Source: an uncultured Pseudomonas sp. (GTDB lineage: Bacteria > Pseudomonadota > Gammaproteobacteria > Pseudomonadales > Pseudomonadaceae). Taken from it: 64,000 nucleotides of DNA. The stretch is taken from NCBI RefSeq assembly GCF_946886105.1, contig NZ_CAMPHV010000008.1, forward strand, positions 62,001 through 126,000, written 5' to 3'. Positions 54,486-62,587 of this stretch are shown here, piece by piece. Position 1 is the stretch's first letter. Every line of letters starts with the position of its first letter. The notes below the pieces were generated by a model. The model did no database searches. It was not told where the DNA came from and saw only the letters and a list, made by a program, of their open reading frames with translations. Position numbers and translations under genes: made by a program.

Positions 54486-54902
54486 TTATTTCCCTGCTCT
54501 GTCCTTGATAAGCTCACGGCAACGATATGCAAGCCAGTGGTTTTTGTCAGCCAATCCTGAAAGCACTGCTTCCATCTCGTGTTCGTCGATAAACGGGTAG
54601 ACCTCCAAATGAAGGGCAATACGCAGTTTTCGGTTGTCTAGGCCCTCTCGAAGCCAGTCTTCAATGGCGCGCGTGACGCTTGCGCCATTGTCGTTGGTGC
54701 GCCACGCAAGCAGGTCGAACAGGTCACAAACTACTTCGTAACGCACAGAACGGGGAATTTCGCTATACAAACGGTCTGCGAGACCATCCTCGCCAAATTC
54801 CTCAACTAACGCGGACAAGACGTCCTCATCAAGCGATTTCCAGCCGCCCTCATCTCGACTCAGGCAAACCGTGTCGATTGCTTGCGCTACCAGTGGGTGC
54901 AT
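54486..54902 (-). CDS. Cassette gene of unknown function (helical protein)
   Basis: The protein has 138 residues, is strongly acidic and predicted mostly helical (LDEDVLSALVEEFGEDGLADRLYSEI, RAIEDWLREGLDNRKLRIALHLE). It has a HEAT-repeat or immunity-protein appearance but no recognised motif. It starts 6 bp after the attC core at 54908 and ends 19 bp before the next attC, the compact spacing of a gene cassette. Confidence 0.7.
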   Translation of the reverse strand: MHPLVAQAIDTVCLSRDEGGWKSLDEDVLSALVEEFGEDGLADRLYSEIPRSVRYEVVCDLFDLLAWRTNDNGASVTRAIEDWLREGLDNRKLRIALHLEVYPFIDEHEMEAVLSGLADKNHWLAYRCRELIKDRAGK

Positions 54903-54907
54903 GAGAG

Positions 54908-54983
54908 GCCTAACGTTTGGTTAAGGGGCGGGCTTTAGCCCGTCCCAGTGAGCGAAGCGAACGATTTGAACCAGTTGTTATGC
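54908..54983 (-). other. Integron attC site after the HEPN cassette
   Basis: A 76-bp imperfect palindrome. Plus-strand ends are GCCTAAC (54908-54914) and GTTATGC (54977-54983). Inner arms are GGTTAAGGGGCGGGC, AAGCCCG-like pairing, CCCAGTGAGCGAAGCGAACG and TTGAACCAG. This is very like attC sites of chromosomal integrons of Pseudomonas such as P. stutzeri. It overlaps the TAA stop region of the HEPN gene within 1 bp. Confidence 0.88.
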
Positions 54984-55604
54984 TTACCAAGGACTCTTGC
55001 CGATAACAAGGACGGCTTTTTCACCGACTTTTTCATCAAGTTTTTTTGCAAGAGTTTCGATGAACTGCTTAAGTGATGTAACTTTTTGCTTTGTTATTGC
55101 TTCTTTCTTGCCGTGAGCAATCTTATTTCTTGTTTCCAAGTAACCTGTTAGGCGTGACTTTACAGACTTGTTGTCACATTTCTGCCAGCTGATTGAGTCC
55201 ATGACTTCGTATATAGCTAGCCCTGAAAACATTTGATTGATGACATTTACATGCGGATTGCTGCGCGGCGGTTTGATTAGTTTTATGACAGCTGTAGGAT
55301 CGTTTGCCTTACCCTTTAGAATTACAGCTCCTGCCTCTGCATGGAGGTCATCTACGAAGCCTTGGAAATGTGCGGTTAGTAGCACAAAAGCAGCTCTATT
55401 AATTGCATCTACCTCTTTGGGTTTTCCGCGGCCAGGGTCAGTTACTAGCGCATGCATGACCGAAGATATTTTGGCGAGCTCTCCACCGGCCTTTTGAGCC
55501 GCAGACTCTGCATTATTAAATTTCGTAATGGCAGAGTGCGCCTTGATCAATTGATCGATATCTTTTAGGCGCTCATGGAGGCTGCTCAGTGCTTTAGATG
55601 TCAT
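54984..55604 (-). CDS. HEPN-domain protein, first integron cassette gene
   Basis: The protein has 206 residues, is low in GC and rich in Lys. The motif ETRNKIAHGKK (near residue 168) is the Rx4-6H signature of HEPN domains, here in the RiboL-PSP/MAE-like type; an upstream helix pair (FVLLTAHFQGFVDDLHAEAG) matches their N-terminal core. HEPN proteins are often RNases in toxin-antitoxin or phage defence; the RNase activity here is inference. It occupies the attI-proximal position, where a cassette is expressed most. Confidence 0.75.
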   Translation of the reverse strand: MTSKALSSLHERLKDIDQLIKAHSAITKFNNAESAAQKAGGELAKISSVMHALVTDPGRGKPKEVDAINRAAFVLLTAHFQGFVDDLHAEAGAVILKGKANDPTAVIKLIKPPRSNPHVNVINQMFSGLAIYEVMDSISWQKCDNKSVKSRLTGYLETRNKIAHGKKEAITKQKVTSLKQFIETLAKKLDEKVGEKAVLVIGKSPW

Positions 55605-55617
55605 CGGATTTCCTTAT

Positions 55618-55654
55618 GCATAACTATAAATATAGACACCAATTGGTGCATAAC
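55618..55654 (-). other. attI-like recombination region
   Basis: Two GCATAAC cores (55618-55624 and 55648-55654; GTTATGC in cassette orientation) lie 30 bp apart, enclosing the palindrome CACCAATTGGTG. The one at 55618 is the junction with the first cassette. The region to 55756 ahead of the intI-like stub fits attI, with cassettes leftward and integrase rightward. Confidence 0.55.
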
Positions 55655-55756
55655 CTGCCGAACGGGACTGGTGGATAACATTCCTTGTCCTTTCTGGCGA
55701 GCGCTCTAGCCTGGGCCTTGCAGCGGCCGAATGACCCTATAAGGGAGTTATACACC

Positions 55757-55861
55757 ATGGACGGAAAGCCCCGGTTGCTCGCGCAGATGCGCGAGCAGAT
55801 TCGTCCGAACACTACTCTATTCATGCCGAATGCGTCTATTGAGAATGGGGAATGGCCTTAA
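55757..55861 (+). pseudogene. 5' remnant of an integron integrase gene (intI)
   Basis: A 34-codon ORF with GGGAG ahead of its ATG starts MDGKPRLLAQMREQIR, which resembles the N-terminal arm of tyrosine recombinases of the IntI class (K..LLDQ.RE.IR..HYS..TE). The resemblance stops after about 16 residues and the next sequence (PNTTLFMPN) is unrelated, so the gene is truncated. It faces away from the cassettes with attI between, the canonical intI position. No catalytic residues remain. Confidence 0.55.
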
Positions 55862-56103
55862 CTGCACAGCCCTGCATATGCAGGCTGGATAGGCCGACTG
55901 GAAGATCTATATTCAAGGCCACAGGCTTTCAAGCGAAGCCGGCTGGGTGGCTGTGTCTAGGGGGTAGAAGATTCGAGGCTAATCGCGGTCTTCTGCTGGG
56001 CCAGCTGCAAACATAGGCAGCGTGCATTTCTTTGATAAGCCTTTGTCCCGCATAGCGCTGTACGGAAATGTGTACGATTCGCGCTGCTGATCAGCCTTCA
56101 AAG
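55862..56103. other. Non-coding scar region between intI remnant and carbonic anhydrase
   Basis: About 240 bp with no ORF that I recognise; a palindrome CTGCATATGCAG is at the left. It is presumably the filler left after loss of the integrase body. Confidence 0.4.
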
Positions 56104-56135
56104 TAAAAGGGGCCGTTATAAACGGCCCCCTTTTA
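56104..56135. terminator. Bidirectional terminator after the carbonic anhydrase gene
   Basis: AAAAGGGGCCGTT and AACGGCCCCCTTTT form a long stem with A and T tracts on both sides, 17 bp downstream of the carbonic anhydrase stop. It would insulate that gene from the integron region. Confidence 0.9.
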
Positions 56136-56151
56136 CTCAGCTTCGAGCCGA

Positions 56152-56880
56152 TTATTCCAACACAGGACGTGCGTTAACAGCCTGTACGGGGCGGTTGTTG
56201 TGATGATGAATCACATGCAGGAACTGATCTATTTGTTCTTTGGATGCGGAGATCGGTTGTTTCATTACCAGCCAGCGCACGCCTTCAGAGCAAGGCGGTG
56301 TGGTCAGCGAACCATTGAAGCGGTAGTAGTCGCGCTTAGCAGGCAGGATTTCCAGGGGGGAGATATCTGACGACAGCGCTACTTTTTCGCCCTTCTTCGG
56401 CATTTGCGCCCAGGCTTTTGCAAGTGCCTTGTTTGCCTCTCCTTCGGTAACCATCACGGCGACTACGGCCAGGTTGCCATTCTTATCGGCATGGACGAGA
56501 TGCCCTTCCATGGGATAGGACTTGCCATGTATCTGATTTTCGCTCGGCACATGGAAGTGGAATTGTTTCAATTCGAATTCGATGTCATCGACGGTGATGG
56601 TGCTGCCCGGGGTAGCGTTTACCTGAACGGTGTGGCCGTTATTGAGAATCTCCGAACTGCCAGCCTTGTAGTTGAAAACAATGGGCTTCAGTTTGGCATC
56701 GATAAAGCCAGTCAAGTTGATCGGCGACTGATTGCTCCCGGCACATGAGCTGTACTCGGGGCTGAGTTTTGCCCAGTTATCGGGCCCTGCGTCGCCAGTG
56801 TAGTCCCAAGCGGCGCCATCACTGGAAAATGCGAAACTTGAAAACAACAACATACCGGCTGCAATCAATGCTCTTTTCAT
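56152..56880 (-). CDS. Periplasmic alpha-carbonic anhydrase
   Basis: The protein has 242 residues: a signal peptide (about 1-19), then the alpha-CA fold. Zinc ligands are the two His of QFHFHVPSENQ and the His in MEGHLVHAD; other conserved parts are NQSPINL and GSLTTPPCSEGVRW. It interconverts CO2 and bicarbonate in the periplasm. The two cysteines (SSCAGS and PPCSEG) fit the usual disulphide. The adjacent two-component system may control it, which is inference from position. Confidence 0.95.
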   Translation of the reverse strand: MKRALIAAGMLLFSSFAFSSDGAAWDYTGDAGPDNWAKLSPEYSSCAGSNQSPINLTGFIDAKLKPIVFNYKAGSSEILNNGHTVQVNATPGSTITVDDIEFELKQFHFHVPSENQIHGKSYPMEGHLVHADKNGNLAVVAVMVTEGEANKALAKAWAQMPKKGEKVALSSDISPLEILPAKRDYYRFNGSLTTPPCSEGVRWLVMKQPISASKEQIDQFLHVIHHHNNRPVQAVNARPVLE

Positions 56881-56946
56881 GGTTCTACCTCGTGAATGCC
56901 TTATCGACGGAAGCGGCACGATAGAAGGACGGGCGTTAAGAACACG

Positions 56947-58197
56947 TTAAGAATCGCGCACTATCGGAAACGTCAGGACGAAGCGAGTGCCCCCTGCTTG
57001 CGGAATTTCCAGGCGTACGTCCCAGCCGACATGGTCGACCACACGTTTGACGATCGACAGGCCCAGGCCAGTGCCTTCGTGTGCCGGCAAGTCGTCGCCG
57101 TGGACAAATCGTTCGAACAGCCGCTCGCGCACCTTCTGGGGAATGCCCGAGCCAGTGTCTTCAATCACCAACCGACCAGCAGCGAGCTGAACCAGGACCT
57201 GGCCCTGCTCGGTGTGTCGACAGGCATTGCGCAGCAGATTGCCGATCACGATGCCAGCCAGCTCGGGCCGCACATGGACCGAGACCTCCTCGCTCCAATC
57301 CAATCTGCATTCGACCGGTTTGCCGTGCAACAGAGGCCGGCAGCGCTCGATTTCCGACTTGATGATGCTGTTGAGAACGATGCGTGGCGCATCCAGAGAT
57401 TCGGGAACACGCGCAAGCAGGAGCAATGCACTGACCCCTTGCGCCGCTTCGGCCGCGACGCGCCGGATGCGTTCCGCCGTGGCCAGTTGTGCCGGGCGGT
57501 CGGCCAGCTGCGCGGTCAGTACCTCGGCTGCGCCTAACATGATGGTCAAGGGCGTGCGTAGCTCATGGCTGACATCGCCTGTGAACAGTCGCTCGCGCTG
57601 CAAAAACTGTTGGAGTTCGTCGGTGCGCTTGGCGAAGGCGCGCGCCAAGATACCGATTTCGTCTTGCGCGGAAAGGGAAGGCAATTCAGTCGGCCCGGCG
57701 TTGCGACCGACCGCTTCGGCAAGCGCCGCTACCGGGGCGATTATCCGCTTAGCGCACACTACCCCGAGTACAGCGGCGAGCAGCAGACTGACGGCAAAGC
57801 CGATTGCCAGAGACAGGAGAATCACCAGTTCCGTGTGCTCGAGTTCGTCGACCTCCTGCACCACCGCGTAGCGGCTGGAGCCGTGATCGCGTAGCAGCAC
57901 ATGCACGTGTCGATTGCCGAGCCCCACTTCATGGGAACCGGCGGGTAGCTGGCGCAACTCGGCGGGAATCCTGTCGTCGATCATGAAGCGTATGTCCGGC
58001 GGCGCATCCGGCATGCGCCCACCCGGCTGGAGTTCGATCAACCTGTCCGCCATCTTGGACAAGCGCGCATCGATTACCTGCTCTTCGATGACCTCCACCG
58101 AAATATAGGAAACCAGGCTGAAGGCGCCGGCCACTATGACCGCCAACAGAATATAGGTGAGCGAAATACTCTGTTTGAGCGAAAGTCTAGGTTTCAC
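56947..58197 (-). CDS. Sensor histidine kinase (OmpR-partner type)
   Basis: The protein has 416 residues. One span is at about residues 14-34, then a periplasmic region of about 100 residues, a second span (about 127-150), HAMP, HisKA with VSHELRTPLTIMLG, and HATPase with NLLRNACRHTEQG, EDTGSGIP and GTGLGLSIVKRV. It pairs with the response regulator encoded upstream, whose end it overlaps by 11 bp. The carbonic anhydrase gene lies 66 bp downstream on the same strand. Confidence 0.92.
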   Translation of the reverse strand: MKPRLSLKQSISLTYILLAVIVAGAFSLVSYISVEVIEEQVIDARLSKMADRLIELQPGGRMPDAPPDIRFMIDDRIPAELRQLPAGSHEVGLGNRHVHVLLRDHGSSRYAVVQEVDELEHTELVILLSLAIGFAVSLLLAAVLGVVCAKRIIAPVAALAEAVGRNAGPTELPSLSAQDEIGILARAFAKRTDELQQFLQRERLFTGDVSHELRTPLTIMLGAAEVLTAQLADRPAQLATAERIRRVAAEAAQGVSALLLLARVPESLDAPRIVLNSIIKSEIERCRPLLHGKPVECRLDWSEEVSVHVRPELAGIVIGNLLRNACRHTEQGQVLVQLAAGRLVIEDTGSGIPQKVRERLFERFVHGDDLPAHEGTGLGLSIVKRVVDHVGWDVRLEIPQAGGTRFVLTFPIVRDS

Positions 58198-58885
58198 CGG
58201 GTGCCGCCAGTCGATAGCCGGTGCCCGGCAGGGTCAGCAGCATGGGATAGGGAAACGGCTTGTCGAGCACCTGACGCAAGGTATGGATATGGGTACGCAA
58301 GGCATCGCTATCCGGCGGGCTATCGCCCCAAACCTCACGCTCGACCGCTTCACGCGTCATCAGTGTCGGTGCGGCACGCATCAGCGCGGTGAGTATCTTG
58401 TAACCCGTCGGCGTCAGGTCGAGCAACTGCCCGGCACGTGTCACCCGGCCGGTGCCCGCGTCCAGCCGCAGCTCGCCGAAGCTCAGCACCGATTGCACAT
58501 GCTCGTTGCGCGAGCGGCGCACTAGAGCCTTCAGGCGCGCATCCAACTCGGGGAGGGAATAGGGCTTGACCAGGTAATCGTCGGCGCCGACCTCGAAACC
58601 CGTCAATTTGTCGTGTTCCGTATCGCGCGCGGTCAACATCAGGATCGGCGTCGCCAGCCGATATTCCTGGCGGAGCGTTCGGCATACCTCCACGCCATCC
58701 ATGCCCGGCAACGACAGATCGAGAATGATCGCGTCGTGAAAGGCAGCCGTTGCGCGGGCCACACCGGCATTGCCATTGCGCACCACATCCAGCGTATAGC
58801 CGAGTGGTTCCAGATATCCGAAGAGGTTCGCGATGATATCCGGGTTGTCCTCGACGATCAGCACATGCATCAGTTTCCCGTCCAT
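58187..58885 (-). CDS. OmpR-family response regulator
   Basis: The protein has up to 232 residues. Receiver domain: acidic pair in LIVEDNPD, phosphoacceptor Asp in ILDLSLPGMDG, Thr/Ser in MLTARD and Lys in LVKPYSLPEL. The C-terminal winged helix (FGELRLDAGTGRV, LTPTGYKILTALM, SDALRTHIHTLRQVL) is of OmpR/QseB type. The ATG at 58870 (MHVLIVEDN) has GGACGGG at good spacing and may be the true start rather than 58885, where the purine site is too close. Confidence 0.92.
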   Translation of the reverse strand: MDGKLMHVLIVEDNPDIIANLFGYLEPLGYTLDVVRNGNAGVARATAAFHDAIILDLSLPGMDGVEVCRTLRQEYRLATPILMLTARDTEHDKLTGFEVGADDYLVKPYSLPELDARLKALVRRSRNEHVQSVLSFGELRLDAGTGRVTRAGQLLDLTPTGYKILTALMRAAPTLMTREAVEREVWGDSPPDSDALRTHIHTLRQVLDKPFPYPMLLTLPGTGYRLAAPGET

Positions 58886-59347
58886 CTTCCTATACCGTAC
58901 TCGGCCTGACTGCTATGAGGGGAATGCATGATTTTGGCTCATTATCATGCGGATCTGCCAGGCAAGCCCCTGCCCTTTCCATTCAGCAGTTCGGCTATTT
59001 GAGAACCATGACAGGAAAACAATGATCGTCCGTTTAATTGTTCGGCGTCCATCTGGGCGCCTTTTTAGCTAACTCATTGTTGTGAGTGCCAAAAAAAACC
59101 AGTTATTCAACCACTTCCGAGCCCGCCGGTAGGGGGCACCCTACCGACATCATCATTAGGCTTACTTAAATTCAGTATTCCCCGATAGGCACTGTGTCTT
59201 GGCACCTTCATCATAAGCCACTGTTTCGACATTACTGATTCCGAATACGGAAAAGCTAAGCAGTGTCGCTAACGGGTTGATTCACTCGAATGGCTTGGAT
59301 GTCGGCTCATGGCTTTTTCTTGGGATAACGAGTGACTCCCCCGGGCA
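58886..59347. other. Intergenic region with two hairpins
   Basis: About 460 bp of lower GC. A terminator-like stem GGCGTCC / GGGCGCC followed by TTTTT is at 59044-59066 on the plus strand, and a perfect stem CGGTAGGG-GGCA-CCCTACCG is at 59127-59146. No real gene is seen; the plus-strand terminator has no obvious gene to serve, which suggests lost sequence. Confidence 0.5.
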
Positions 59348-59728
59348 TTGAAAGGGGAGGTGTGTATGTTTGAGTCATGTTCGTTTAGCCGTCCGGGACA
59401 TTCCGGACGAGCAGCTATCGATACGTCCTGGTGGCCTGTATTGGGTGGCGTCGACCGCATCGACGATGCCGAAAACCCTGGCGGTACAGGCGTGATGGCA
59501 TTACCCGCGCAGCATCGGGCGCCCTTGGTATGGCCAGCCTGCGCCGATTCGGCGATATCGCCGCCATGGTGGATGGCGCTTTCTATTCGTTCCCGTTCGC
59601 TTGGCGCAGCAATGGCCTGGGGTAGCCCCTTGAGCGATAGCTGGCGATTGCCGTGGCGCGACCTTGGCCACAGGACTTCACGCAGTCAACCGCCACCATC
59701 GGGAGATGGCGGTAGAGGAGTTCGATAG
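59348..59728 (+). pseudogene. Possible decayed coding region (BcsE-like fragment?)
   Basis: After a GGGGAGG site at 59356, one frame reads HVRLAVRDIPDEQLSIRPGG then LYWVAS, resembling the start of BcsE-like proteins (a 'RPGGLYW' segment); it ends at a TGA, and a neighbouring frame continues with VMALPAQHRAPLVWP, which would fit the next helix after a frameshift. A 126-codon ORF in another frame covers the region but resembles nothing. I read this as weak evidence for a frameshifted remnant upstream of the sensor kinase gene. Confidence 0.25.
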
Positions 59729-62224
59729 ATGGTGCGAGACAATCCCAACGTCGTATCCCATAAGCATTCATTGACCACACGCGCCCTGCGCCTTGCTGTA
59801 ATACGCATTGGTCTGGTGTCCCTGGCCGCGGGGGCGATTTCCTACCACGTCAATTCATCCTCGATCGAGCGAGAAGTGACTGGGCAACTGCTGCTGTCTA
59901 CCGAGCAATCCTTGCAACGCGAGTCCTTGCCGTTTCGTGAAATCAAGGACCTGCAGCAGAACTTCCTCATGGAGTTCAAGGAGACTCTGAGCCGTCCGGG
60001 CATGGAGGCCACGCTGGTCAACGACTTTCGACAGATTTTCTATCGTCACGAGGATGGTTCTTATACGCAACGTCCGCAGCTGTTCGAAGGCCAGCCGCTG
60101 GCCGACGGGCGGCGTTTTGCTGGAATGTCGGCGACCTACGCGCCCGATATTGCGCCCGACGAAAACACCCAGGCGCGATTTGCCCTGTCGTATCTGCTAT
60201 CCCACAAGTACGGTTCGAGCGCCAAGGGCCGGTTGTTCAACTTCTACGGCGTGGTGCCGGAAAAAGGCTTCCCCATCTACCAGGAGGCCGATATCGCCAA
60301 GGTGTTCACCTACTCGGGGCCGGACGCCCTGGAACTTGAAACCTATGAATTCTATGCGCGGGGTTTCGGTACGCCGGCAAACGACACGCTGTTTACTCGC
60401 ATGTATTGGGACTACTCCAATAACGCCTGGATGACGACCGTCGCTACCGCCGACGTGGCCGATGCCTCTGGAAAGCACGCTATTCTGGCCTGTGTCGATG
60501 TGCTGCTTGATGATCTGATGGAACGGATTGCCAAGCCCGCGATACAGGGTGCGTACAGCTCACTGTTCATCGCCGACGGGGACGGCACGCTGATTTACCA
60601 TCCCACCGCGATGGAACAGGTCAAAAGCACCGCGGGCGAGGCGTCCATCCGCTCGCTCAAGATGGCTAAGGATTACCCGCTGCTCGACGCCGTTGCTGGT
60701 CTCACGCCTGGCCAGGCGCGAATCGTCCAGACAGAGGACAACATCGTCGCGATGGGTTTCATTCCCGAGACCCCCTGGGTGCTTGCCGTGCACTATCCGC
60801 GGACGCTGATGACACCGGCCATTTACGACAACTTGGTTATCGTCGTCGCTCTCGGTTTGCTGACCCTGCTGGTGGAAATTTTTATCCTGCGATCCATTTT
60901 GCAAAAGCAGGTGGCCCTCCCACTGTTCCGGTTCGTCCAGGCTACACGGCTCTTGGGCGTCGGCAAGACGCGCCTGTGCCCTGAGCACCTCCCCATCCAG
61001 TCCGAAGACGAAATCGGTGAGCTGGCCCGTGCCTTTGCCAAAATGGCCGAGCGGGTCCAGGACGCACAGGAGCATCTGGAACTCAAGGTACAAGAGCTTA
61101 CACGTCAGACCAGCCACCTGACTGCGATTGCCAAGGAACGTGAGCGTGCCGAGACGTTGCTGCTGGCCCGCGAGCAGGAATTCCGGGCCTTGGTGGAAAA
61201 CACCCCCGATGTTATCTCACGCTTTGATCTGCAGTGCCGTTGCCTCTATGCAAACCCCGCAGCGCAAAAAGTACTTGGCCATTCGCTGGACTTCCTGCGA
61301 AACAAGAATTTGCACGAGGTTTTCCCGGATTCGGATGTAGCGCGCTTCTTTCAGCACAAGCTCGAACATCTTATCGGTACGAATAACGCGTCCGAAGAAG
61401 AAGTATCGATCAGCATCCCGGTAAAACGGCGCACGGAGATTGCCAGTTACCAAGTACGCCTGGTGCCGGAACGCGATCAACACGGGGCATTGGTGAGTAT
61501 CCTTTCCGTCGGACGCAACGTCAGTGCCATGCATGCAGCCGAACAGCGCCTCAAGGAGTCCCATGCACAACTGCGCCAGCTATCCACTCACCGGGAAGCC
61601 ATGCGTGAAGAAGAGCGTAAACGCATCGCGCGGGAAATCCATGACGAACTGGGCCAGCAACTCACCGCGCTGCGCATGGGCCTTTCGCTACTGCGCCTGC
61701 AATTCGGCGAAGGCCAATCGTTATTGGTAGAGCGGATCCAGATATTGATGGGGCGGATCGACGAAATCATTCAAGTCGTTCGCAACGTCGCCACCGCCTT
61801 GCGGCCCTCATCCCTCGATATGGGGTTGACGTCAGCACTCGAATGGTTGGTCTCCGAGTTTTCGAACAACACTGGCATCACCTGTCGGCTCAGGGCACCC
61901 GAGGCCAGACTGGAGCTGGATGACGAGCGCGCCACTGCGGTCTTTCGTGTCATCCAGGAATCGCTGACCAACGTCGCCCGACATGCGCAGGCGAGCCGGG
62001 TGGACATTCACCTGGAATGTTCTACCGAACACGTCCTGATTAAAGTCGCCGACAATGGCAAAGGCTTCGATCCAAGTCAGTTGCCCAAGGGCACGCTGGG
62101 AATGCTCGGCATGCATGAGCGCGGACACATGCTCGGCGGAACGGTGACCATCGACAGCACCCCGGGGCGGGGAGTCTGTGTGCAGGTGTGTATTCCCTTT
62201 CAAATAGACCCCGAAACCCCATGA
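59729..62224 (+). CDS. NarL-type hybrid-free sensor histidine kinase with Cache, HAMP and PAS
   Basis: The protein has 831 residues. A span at about 15-35 is followed by a large periplasmic Cache-like domain (to about 355, including SSLFIADGDGTLIYHPTA), a second span (about 365-388), HAMP, and PAS (EFRALVENTPDVISRFD). HisKA_3 shows KRIAREIHDELGQQLTALRMG with the phosphorylated His, and the HATPase shows DNGKGFD and GTLGMLGMHERGHMLGG. AGAGGAG lies before the ATG. Its cognate regulator is truncated directly downstream, so this kinase may now signal to another regulator or to none. Confidence 0.9.
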   Translation: MVRDNPNVVSHKHSLTTRALRLAVIRIGLVSLAAGAISYHVNSSSIEREVTGQLLLSTEQSLQRESLPFREIKDLQQNFLMEFKETLSRPGMEATLVNDFRQIFYRHEDGSYTQRPQLFEGQPLADGRRFAGMSATYAPDIAPDENTQARFALSYLLSHKYGSSAKGRLFNFYGVVPEKGFPIYQEADIAKVFTYSGPDALELETYEFYARGFGTPANDTLFTRMYWDYSNNAWMTTVATADVADASGKHAILACVDVLLDDLMERIAKPAIQGAYSSLFIADGDGTLIYHPTAMEQVKSTAGEASIRSLKMAKDYPLLDAVAGLTPGQARIVQTEDNIVAMGFIPETPWVLAVHYPRTLMTPAIYDNLVIVVALGLLTLLVEIFILRSILQKQVALPLFRFVQATRLLGVGKTRLCPEHLPIQSEDEIGELARAFAKMAERVQDAQEHLELKVQELTRQTSHLTAIAKERERAETLLLAREQEFRALVENTPDVISRFDLQCRCLYANPAAQKVLGHSLDFLRNKNLHEVFPDSDVARFFQHKLEHLIGTNNASEEEVSISIPVKRRTEIASYQVRLVPERDQHGALVSILSVGRNVSAMHAAEQRLKESHAQLRQLSTHREAMREEERKRIAREIHDELGQQLTALRMGLSLLRLQFGEGQSLLVERIQILMGRIDEIIQVVRNVATALRPSSLDMGLTSALEWLVSEFSNNTGITCRLRAPEARLELDDERATAVFRVIQESLTNVARHAQASRVDIHLECSTEHVLIKVADNGKGFDPSQLPKGTLGMLGMHERGHMLGGTVTIDSTPGRGVCVQVCIPFQIDPETP

Positions 62225-62340
62225 TCAAACTAATGATCGCCGACGACCACGCCGTCATGCTTGAAGGCTTTAAGCAATTGTTCGCACTGCCCGGTGATGT
62301 TCAGGCGTGGCCGCAGCGGAAAACGGCGTCCTGTAGCTGA
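62221..62340 (+). pseudogene. Truncated NarL/FixJ response regulator
   Basis: The ATG overlaps the kinase stop (ATGA). The product reads MIKLMIADDHAVMLEGFKQL and ends after about 39 residues; the DDH acidic pocket of a receiver is present, but the phosphoacceptor Asp and the LuxR-type HTH are absent. After GDVQ, a one-base deletion would explain the loss of frame: the shifted frame reads VAAAENGVL, typical of NarL receivers, then stops at TAG. The gene is therefore both frameshifted and cut off, about 100 bp from a tRNA 3' end. Confidence 0.85.
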
Positions 62341-62368
62341 AACGAAAACGACGGAACGCCAAAACGAG

Positions 62369-62393
62369 AAAACCTGCCAGAAGGCAGGTTTTT
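62369..62393. terminator. Terminator of the tRNA-Thr gene
   Basis: The stem AACCTGCC / GGCAGGTT with an AGAA loop is flanked by A and T tracts on both strands. It lies downstream of the minus-strand tRNA gene. Confidence 0.85.
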
Positions 62394-62436
62394 CGGGGGG
62401 TTCAGAGACTTTGCTGGCTTTCTCTGGAACTTCAAA

Positions 62437-62512
62437 TGGTGCCGGAGATAGGAATCGAACCTACGACCTTCGCGTTACGAGTGCGCTGCTCTACCGACTG
62501 AGCTACACCGGC
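62437..62512 (-). tRNA. tRNA-Thr (anticodon CGT)
   Basis: On the minus strand a 76-nt cloverleaf begins GCCGGTGTAGCTCAGTCGG and ends TCCGGCACCA with encoded CCA. The anticodon loop is CTCGTAA, giving CGT, and the T-arm has GGTTCGATTCC. It is close to E. coli thrW. The acceptor stem GCCGG(T)G / (A)TCCGGC pairs. Its 3' end faces the truncated response regulator. Confidence 0.96.
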
Positions 62513-62587
62513 ACGGGTGCCGGCGTATTATTCAACGTTGCTAGGCGAGGCTCAAGCGGGTTTTACCAACCAGGCAAGCGGAATCCC

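Noticed and set aside
55624..55824. 66-codon minus-strand ORF over the attI region
   Set aside because: No ribosome site or family resemblance; it covers the presumed attI and intI 5' end in antisense.
58928..59002. Short ORF MILAHYHADLPGKP.. after a GAGGGG site
   Set aside because: It is only about 24 codons with no conservation argument and lies in a decayed intergenic region.
62437..62512. Direct repeat of the tRNA 3' end as an island attachment site inside the window
   Set aside because: I looked for a second copy of GGTGCCGGAGATAGG elsewhere in the window by eye and did not find one, so no island boundary can be drawn here.
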